Assembly (NCBI RefSeq): GCF_023065955.2
Contig: NW_026622863.1
Span: 43,258,177 to 43,322,176 of the forward strand
Reading direction: 5' to 3'
Origin: Ursus arctos
Taxonomy: Eukaryota > Chordata > Mammalia > Carnivora > Ursidae
Length of the DNA: 64,000 nt
A program made the translations under genes and the position numbers. The first letter of the stretch is position 1, and the number at the start of each line of letters is the position of its first letter. This document shows, in pieces, positions 56,751-64,000 of the stretch. Below the pieces are notes generated by a model. It saw nothing but the letters and a program-made list of their open reading frames with translations, did not search any database and was not told where the DNA came from.

Positions 56751-56973
56751 CTCCTTCCGTTTATCTTCCAATATCTGTACACAGATTCATGGCTCCCCGC
56801 TTTGTACCTCAATACTCAGCACCAGAGATGTTCATTTGTAGAGATCCAGGTATATCTTCCTACGTCTCAGGCCGATTTCGTGGGTGTTCAGGATGATCTG
56901 GTAGATACCCAGCTCGATTCAGGGGACCAGCTGAAAGAAGGTCCCCTACTCCTCTGCCATCTTTTCTCCTGCT

Positions 56974-57492
56974 ATCTCATATTAAGAATTTATAATGTAT
57001 TTTATATAACATAGAGAAGCCTTTATTAGGATTTCTCTATTTATGGATTATCAGAATATTCATAATGGAGGAAAATTTAGAGAATGTGGAAATGCCCTTG
57101 TTTTTTATGCTGTATTTATAAAAGCTCTCTAGCCCTAGTCAATTATTGTTAAATTTGGGGAAAATCATACCACAGAAAATCCCTGTTGACCTAACAAATA
57201 TGCAAGAACCAAAGTGATTGCCATTTGATTCTTTACAGCATGTATGACATTGGGCAAGCTATTTATCCCTGTGGGAGTCATTTGTAAATGGTGATAATAG
57301 TACTTGCATTATAATGCTGTTTTTGGAATGTAGAAAACATGGAAAGCCACCTTAAACATAGTCTCTGCTCAATAATTATTAGGTACAATTTTTAGATACT
57401 ATTTTTAATATTATTATTTGTGTTATTATTAGTGAACTATTAAGAGATTAAGTCAATATGTGTGTAATGAACTTAGAAAAACTTTATTACTT
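56974..57492. other. Intergenic stretch
   Basis: AT-rich, with no recognisable repeat or gene. Bases 57030-57110 faintly resemble decayed zinc-finger-like text, too weak to call. Confidence 0.35.
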
Positions 57493-57672
57493 GGGGCGCC
57501 TGGGTAGCGCAGTCGTTAAAGCGTCTGCCTTCGGCTCAGGGCGTGATCCCGGCGTTCCGGGATCGAGCCCCACATCAGGCTCCTCCACTGGGAGCCTGCT
57601 TCTTCCTCTCCCACTCCCCCTGCTGTGTTCCCTCTCTCGCTGGCTGTCTCTCTGTCACATAAATAAATAAAA

Positions 57673-57747
<75 letters not shown>
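57493..57747 (+). mobile_element. Very young CAN-SINE with a 70-base poly(A)
   Basis: Near-consensus head and body with an uninterrupted A tract at 57678-57747. A perfect 17-base duplication flanks it (57476-57492 and 57748-57764). Confidence 0.96.
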
Positions 57748-57749
<2 letters not shown>

Positions 57750-57764
57750 AAAACTTTATTACTT

Positions 57765-59799
57765 AATGAAATTACTTATGCCTTTTTGAATCTTAAGTAA
57801 TTTTTTTCTGGGTAAAATCTAGTAGAATATGAAAGTCATGAGAATTTTTAACATGAGTTTTATTGAAGGACTGACACATTCGTTTACATACTATGTGTGA
57901 ATGCTTTCCTACTTCTCTGGCAGAGCTGAATAGTTGCAACAGATGCTGTATGGCCCAGAAAACCTAAAATATTCACTGTCTGGTTCTTTACAAAAAAATT
58001 TGCCGGTTCCTGTTTTAGACTAATATCCCCACCATTTTTTCATTACTTTGGATTTTTGAAGAGTACAGGAAAGTTGTCTTACTGAATGGCCCCACCTTCT
58101 GGATTTTTAAAATTATTTCCTTGTGGGTCATTTATCCTGTTCTTCTATCTCTGATAGTTCTAGTAAATTCAAAGTTAAATGAAGAGGTTTCATTGAGTCA
58201 ATGTTGTGAACATTAAAAAGCATATAATGTTGAGTTTTCCCACTATTAATGGTGCCGGATGTTAACACCGGTTATAGTGGTGACTGCTAGATCTCTCCAT
58301 TGTAGAGATCCATTTTATAGTTATTAATTTGTATGGTAATATTTTATCACCTCCTTTTGCAAATTGATCTTCTCATGTACAAGTTCTGAATTAAATAGAA
58401 AATTCAATTAGGTCCTATTCAGAAAAGAATGATAATGAAATGCTTATACACCAGAACTTTGGGATGTTATCAGTGTTATATTCACTGAAAATTTAATACT
58501 CTTCAGTAGATGCAGAAAACTAAAATTGAAGACTAGAACTTTCTGTTCTCTGCTTTATCCCCAGATTGTATCCATTGTCTACCACTTATTAGGCATTGAT
58601 AATACTGATAAAATAATGAATACGAATTCTGCAAAGCTAGAAATAAAATGGCATAAATTCTAAGCCAATATAAGAAAGCAATTAATAAAACTAAAATTAC
58701 TAGAGCTTATTGATTATTAATCAAAATAGTATTTTAACAGCTTTGGGTTTTTTTCTGGGAAAAGCAATGAATACATCTAGAAGTAGGGTGTAGTGATTTA
58801 GAAATGAAACTGAAATCTTGAAACAGTGTTTTTTAACTTTAAATTTTTTCTGTTAGAAGTATATTAACATCAAATAGGCTTTGGTAAATCCGGTCAAGAT
58901 AAAAATAAGGATTATATTATAGTAGCATTAATAAGAAAGAGGATAAAATCATAAATATGGAAGAAGAATTTTAAATTAAAAGAAAATACTTCAGTTTATT
59001 CTAGCATATTTAGAAATCTAGAGAGAATGTATTATGTTCCTAGGAAAAATATAATTTATCAAAATCAACCTAAGATGATATCACTTTTTAATTTAAATTT
59101 TTTAAAAATGAAAGGAAGATAACCTTTTTCTTTTAAAAGCAGCACTATAGCATATATTCAGGTAAAAGTTAAGGAATTATTTCTAACAGAGTCTTTCTAG
59201 CTCATTGCTACATGGATTACATAATTATAACAAATCTCTAATAGAATAGGTCCTAAAAATCGAAAGCAAAATGAGTTTTCCATGTGAAATTAAGCACAGA
59301 AAATCTAAATACATTACATAGCAATTGAAACTAAGGATCTACCAAAAGAAATATGAAACTAAAAAGCATTAATTTAGAATATTTAAGAGTTAACTATTCT
59401 GGTTTAATTATAAGTCTTGATGAATGACAAAACAGTTGATCTGGTACTTTCAAGATTAGAAAGCAACAAATGACAGGTTGTGGGCCAAGCACCTGTTTTT
59501 CTAAATAAAGTTTTATTCAAACAGCCGTACTTGTTCATTGACATATTATCTGAAGGTGCGTTCTCATTTCAACAGCAGAATTGACTAGTTGTAATATAGA
59601 CTATGCCCCATAAGCTAAAAATATTTACTATTTGCTCTTAACCACTGGCCTTTGAAGAGACAGTTGACCAACCTGTGATCTAGGTTCATTACTTTTTCTA
59701 ATCTTTGTTTAATTTCAGGAATAAGTTGAATTATAGATAACTGATTTCTTCAATACTAAATGGAGACTCACCCCCACTGCCACATTTTACCATTTTTTA
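57765..59799. other. Intergenic stretch
   Basis: AT-rich. 57920-58020 and 59460-59690 carry parts of one common old repeat, probably a hAT-type DNA transposon ('aataaagttttattcaaaca'). No gene is seen. Confidence 0.4.
59460..59690. mobile_element. Old DNA-transposon-like repeat
   Basis: 'ggttgtgggccaagcacctg' through 'ctggcctttgaagagacagt' resembles a non-autonomous hAT-type element. The family name is uncertain. Confidence 0.5.
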
Positions 59800-59968
59800 A
59801 ATTTTTATTTATTAGAGAGCGTACAAGCAGTGGGAAGGGGCAGAGGGAAAGGAAGAAGCAGACTCCCCGCTGAGCAAGGAGCCCAATGTGGGGCTCAATC
59901 CTGAGACTCCGGGATCATGACCCAAGCTGAAGGCAGACACTCAACCAACTGAGTCACCCAGGTGCCCC
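59800..59968 (-). mobile_element. CAN-SINE
   Basis: Reverse copy; 'taccattttttaaat' / 'taccattttctaaat' flank it. Confidence 0.9.
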
Positions 59969-60677
59969 TACCATTTTCTAAATCAGGATCCTATTTACAA
60001 TTGATAACTACTTTCAGTTCCTTCTAGCCAGATAAATGTCTTAAGTCATTTAAAATAACTTCCTCTGTATTTTCTGGCATTGTCAAGAAAGTGCCAGCAT
60101 CAAACCATACTTGTTTTGATGAAATACTGTGTTTTTCCACAATTAGTATTCAATCCTATAAAAGAATCAGTACCTTTCAAATAAGAATGATTGTGGGAAA
60201 TCACACCCAGTGTCAGTTAACCATCTATGATGTCACTGTGATTGTTCCTTATAGTGAACACTTCTATGTCCATTTATTGCAGATGGGGAATCCAATATCC
60301 TATTTAGTCATTCATCTGACAGTTAACACCATTGTCTCATACAAGTTTAGGTTTGAGAATTAAATATAACACAAGACAATAACTTGAGTTCTATAGTAAA
60401 ATATGTCATTGCAATAGGGCAGCATGGTACTTCTCCAGGTTACTATATATGCATGTTGAATATAGAGACATACCTTTACCCAGTGTTTTGAAAATTATGC
60501 CCCCATAAGGCATACCATTAGTACGTTCTAGTACTTTTTAAAAAGTTATTGTGCTTAAATAAGTTAATGAAATACTTAATAGTAAATCTCTACCTTTGAA
60601 CAGTGAAAATCTTATCGCAGCCAAACATGATTAGAGATCTGTGGTAAAGAACATTTTTAAATGTTACTGGGAGTGGG
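59969..60677. other. Intergenic stretch
   Basis: A 90-residue open frame (60091-60363) shows no family features and is probably chance. No repeat is named. Confidence 0.35.
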
Positions 60678-60870
60678 GTGGGGGAGGCCTGGGTGGTGCA
60701 GTCAGTTAATTTTCTGACTCTTGATTTCAATTCAGGCCCTGATCTCAGGGTCCTGAGATCAAGCCCCGCATCCGGCTGGCTCTCTCTGCCTCTGCCCCTC
60801 CCCCACATTTGTGCTTGAGAGCGCCCTCTCTCTCAAATAAATAAGTAAATCTTAAATAAATAAATAAAAT
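60678..60870 (+). mobile_element. CAN-SINE, diverged
   Basis: + strand copy with a changed head ('ggaggcctgggtggtgcagt') and 'aaataaataaataaaat' tail. Confidence 0.85.
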
Positions 60871-61346
60871 TTTACCAGGGAACCCCCATCCCTGATACCT
60901 GTTAACATTTCGAGGAAATGTTGCCAAATCCAAGGGGAGTGACTCTAAGGTTGGAATTATCTGTTATTATTTCATGTTATTAGTGATGATTGGATGGCAG
61001 ACAGCTCACACTATGAACCACAATTATCTCTGTTTTTCTGAATGTACAGCTCCGTTTTTCTACCAACCGAAATATCTTTTAGCTCAATCTTTATGTACAT
61101 ATACCTCAATGAATTTAAATCTTGTCTTTTGACCATGATACAGTTAACAATTTTTCCACGATTACAAAAACAGTGAATAGCTTTGCTCCTATATACTAGT
61201 ATTTCTAGTTTTACTAAGGCATAAATTGCATACATTTTCAACCTTGGTATGGATTGCTAACTTCTTTATTTTTGACGTCTGGCATCTGACAACTCAGTCA
61301 AAGATGAAATATGTCTTATGTTTCTCCTTCTAGTATGTGGTTCTTT

Positions 61347-61543
61347 TTAAGATTATTTATTTTAGAGAGAGAGAGCGTGGGGTGGGGGGGGGGGGTAGAG
61401 CAGAAGTAGAGGGAGAGAATCTTAAGCAGAATCCCCACTGAGCATAGAGCCGGAGGCCAGGCTCGATCCCACAACCCTGACATCGTAACCTGAGCCAAAA
61501 TCCAGAGTCTTGATGTTTACCAACTGAGCCACCCAGGTGCCCC
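61347..61543 (-). mobile_element. CAN-SINE
   Basis: Reverse copy with an internal G12 run at 61384-61395, ending 'gccacccaggtgcccc'. Confidence 0.88.
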
Positions 61544-62454
61544 AGTTTTTAGTTTTTCTAATTACTAGTGAGTTGAATATTTTCCACATATTTTTATTGG
61601 CCAGTCATGCTACTTACTGTGAGTTTTCTAGTTCTTTTACCCATTTATTTATTTTTTTCTCCTGACTTATAGATGCCTTAAAAAATACTCAGTATTCAAG
61701 TCCTTTGCTTTTTTCCCAGACTTATGTCTGTTTTTTACTATGTTCAGTACCCCTCATGCAAATATTTTAAATTTTGATATAGTAAGTTTTTGGTCCTACC
61801 AAATATTCTTACTTCTATTCACAATTTTATTAGACTATTTACTTTTCTAAATAATCAGTTATCTGAAAGTGAAAATGAAAATTCCTTTTCTTAATATTTA
61901 TATGGATTATTTACTTTCATTGAAATAGCTTTGCCTTTGTTTAAAGCCAATTCCTATTCTTTTAATCTATCAGCATTTCATTAAGCATTATTCAGCATTT
62001 CTCTAAATAATTGCTCTATTTATATTGCTAATAAACCAAATCTTAAAGATTTAACAAATGAAGTGTCTTTATATAGTTATCAGTTCCTGAAAATCAGAAA
62101 TTTAATGTTTTTCAGAATCATCCCAAATCTGTAAATGTTGAGACAACATTCACAAAAGACTGAAATATTCATAAAACTTAGCAGTGAATTTACAGTAATT
62201 TGTTTTCAAACAAATTGCCATAGATTTGATTATTTTTTCTCTATTCTTATGCATTTTTATTTATATTCTAATACCTTCCCAGTTTTTCTTCCTTGGTCTT
62301 TTTCCCCTTGAGAAGTTTTATAGTTTATACTTTCAGTATTCTTACCTGACAAACAAGGTAGCAGGATCTGAGTGATCACATAGTTGTTTCTTGGTCAGAT
62401 TATTGGAGCTGGTCAGAGTCAATGTGATCCTGAACTCCTTTAGGTGTTTTTTCT
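61544..62454. other. Intergenic stretch
   Basis: T-rich. 61550-61980 reads like decayed reverse LINE-1; the rest has no named feature. Confidence 0.35.
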
Positions 62455-63720
62455 TTTTTAATCGAATAAAACATTTTCAAATTGTGGTAAAGTACACATA
62501 ATATAAAATTTATGTTAAGACAATAAAATTTACTGTCAACATAAAATTTTAACTGTATAGTTCAGTGATATTAAGCACATTCATATTGTTGGACAGTCAT
62601 CACCACCATGTATCTCTAGAATTCATCATCTTGCAAAACTGAAGCTCTATAACCATTAAACAATAGCTCCTTATTCCCACCTCCCCCTAACCCCTGGCAG
62701 CCATTATTCTACTTTCTGTCTCTAAGATTTGAACAGTTCTCGGTAAATAGAGTCAAACACTATTTGTATTTTTGCGACTAGTTTATTTCTAGCATCCCTG
62801 CTTTTTTGCAATTACTGTTTGCATGGAATATTTTTTTTCCTCAGCCTTTCACTTTCAACTTGTTTGTGTCTCTAGTGAGTCTAAAGTGAGTCTCTTGTCA
62901 ACAGCATATTTAGCTCAATAATTTTTATCCATTCTGCCAAACTCTTTCTGATTGTAGAGTTCACTCCATTTATATTTAAAGTAATAACTGATAGAGAAGG
63001 ACTTATTTGTGTCATTTTGCTATTTGTTTTCTATTTGCCTTATAGTTTGTCCCTCATTTTCTGCATTATTGTCTTCTTTTGTGTTTAGTTGATATTTTGC
63101 AATGAAGTGTTTTAATTCCCTTGTCACTTATTTTTGTTTGTATTCTAAAGCTATTTTCTCTGTGATTACCATGGAGATAACATTTAACATCATAACATTA
63201 TAACATTCCAATCTGAACTTACACCAGCTTAAAGTTTGGGTCTCTTTTAATAATAAAGATGGATTAACTTATAGGATATTTAAGGCGTAATCAGTTCTTA
63301 TTAACTAAAATTTTGTGTGCCTTTTTTTCCTCACTATTATATTAAATGTGCCAGTTTGCTTTTTTAAATGTTTTGCTTCTTACTAAAAGTAATAGTTCTT
63401 TTAAAAATAATTGATAGTTACTTTAACTCCTGAGAGGTGAATGATTTAGTCTGTTGTTATATATTCTCTTAAGGACGTTTGGTAATTTTTTTTCTTTTTG
63501 GACTGCTATTGAATCCTGTATCTGGTTATTGTTTATGACATGCCTCGTACTGATGACCTTTTGGACCTCCTTCTGTGTAGTTAGTTATTCTGAATGGTCA
63601 TCGGTGCTGATCCATTTTTCCTTTTCTTAGTATAATTCTTATGGTTTTCATGCCTGCTTTGAATTCCTGTATTTCTCTCCCTATTTACACAGATTAACAA
63701 AATTAGAAATGGATATCTTT
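62455..63720 (-). mobile_element. Old LINE-1 derived sequence
   Basis: 62455-62790 is the same 3'-type region as 7258-7800 ('gtcatcaccaccatgtatct'). 62800-63720 resembles reverse ORF2 ('gagtctcttgtcaacagcat'). Confidence 0.55.
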
Positions 63721-63745
63721 ACCTTCTAAACAGACAACTGATGAT

Positions 63746-63850
63746 GGGGCACCTGGCTGACTCAGTCAGTAGAGCATGCAACTCTCGATCTCAGGGTCTT
63801 GAGTTCAAGTCCCGTTTGGGCATAGAGTCTACTTAAAAAAAATTAATCAA
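63746..63850 (+). mobile_element. Short tRNA-derived carnivore SINE
   Basis: 'ggggcacctggctgactcag' head, 'gagtctacttaaaaaaaat' end. Confidence 0.85.
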
Positions 63851-64000
63851 GGGGCGCCTGGGTGGCTCAGTCAGTTGAGCATCCGACTGTTGGTTTCAGT
63901 TCAGGTCATGATCTCAGGGTCATGGGATCAAGCCCCACGTTGGGCTCCATGTCAGCGGGGAGTCTGCTCAAGATTCTCTCTCTACATCTGCTATTCCCTC
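63851..64000 (+). mobile_element. CAN-SINE, cut by window end
   Basis: Begins 'ggggcgcctgggtggctcag' and runs off the window in its CT-rich body. Confidence 0.9.

Larger units (their letters stand above)
49111..56973 (-). mobile_element. Near-full-length LINE-1, broken, with nested insertions
   Basis: The 3' end with T tract is at left (49111) and the 5' UTR is at right. The right end reads 'ctctgccatcttttctcc', the reverse of a typical LINE-1 start. Recognisable parts from right to left: GC-rich 5' UTR (about 56000-56973), ORF1 (55079 to about 56000), and ORF2 endonuclease, reverse transcriptase and C-terminus (about 54985 to 49577). Nested insertions are at 49175, 50382, 52382, 52861, 53479 and 56684. 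Frames are interrupted by stops and shifts, so it cannot be autonomous. A short 'tgctat' at both outer edges is weak evidence for the target duplication. Confidence 0.88.

Noticed and set aside
57030..57110. Further decayed zinc finger
   Set aside because: A few finger-like words only; no C-x2-C or H-x3-H spacing and no neighbours of the same kind.
60091..60363. A 90-residue open frame in intergenic DNA
   Set aside because: Low-complexity neighbours, no family features, and a length expected by chance.

Overview
This is a gene-sparse, repeat-rich stretch of mammalian nuclear DNA. The species group is shown by more than 40 copies of the tRNA-derived carnivore SINE (CAN-SINE/SINEC, with 'cgcctgggtggc' heads and A-rich 'aaataaataaaat' tails) and by carnivore-type LINE-1. 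The head and body of the youngest SINEs suggest a caniform such as a bear or giant panda. That species call is an inference; the carnivore call is firm.

Two protein-coding genes are visible, both on the + strand and both KRAB C2H2 zinc-finger repressors. They have the same four-exon coding layout and the same intron phases (0, 1, 1). Gene A has a start exon ending at 1327, KRAB-A at 2620-2746, KRAB-B at 3846-3941 and a finger exon at 17317-19019. It predicts 644 residues and 19 fingers; its promoter lies left of the window. Gene B has a CpG-island promoter near 27.5-28.2 kb, a start exon ending at 34024, KRAB-A at 35808-35934, KRAB-B at 37929-38024 and a finger exon at 43826-45864. It predicts 756 residues and 23 fingers. 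All splice sites are canonical and both spliced frames are open. In both proteins the first complete finger starts at residue 113. The pair is a tandem duplication within what is probably a larger KRAB-ZNF cluster. Both products should act in the nucleus, binding DNA through the fingers and recruiting TRIM28/KAP1 through KRAB.

The rest is introns and intergenic DNA filled by repeats: old LINE-1 pieces (5.9-15.9 kb, 39-41.5 kb, 62.4-63.7 kb), a LINE-1 3' part just after gene A (19.2-20.65 kb), LTR remnants, a near-full-length but broken LINE-1 on the - strand (about 49.1-57.0 kb) carrying at least six nested insertions, and SINEs throughout. Two small-RNA retrocopies were recognised: a 7SL RNA pseudogene (30372-30567) and a roughly 33-nt copy of the U2 snRNA 5' end inside a SINE (7378-7410). 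An unidentified GC-rich probable processed pseudogene lies at 24360-24975.

I found no CRISPR, operon, phage or other microbial system, and no wholly new system. The most interesting signals are the 11-finger-period duplication in gene B, the matching stop codons followed by dead fingers in both genes, the U2 micro-insertion, and a LINE-1 copy that appears to carry 3'-transduced sequence.
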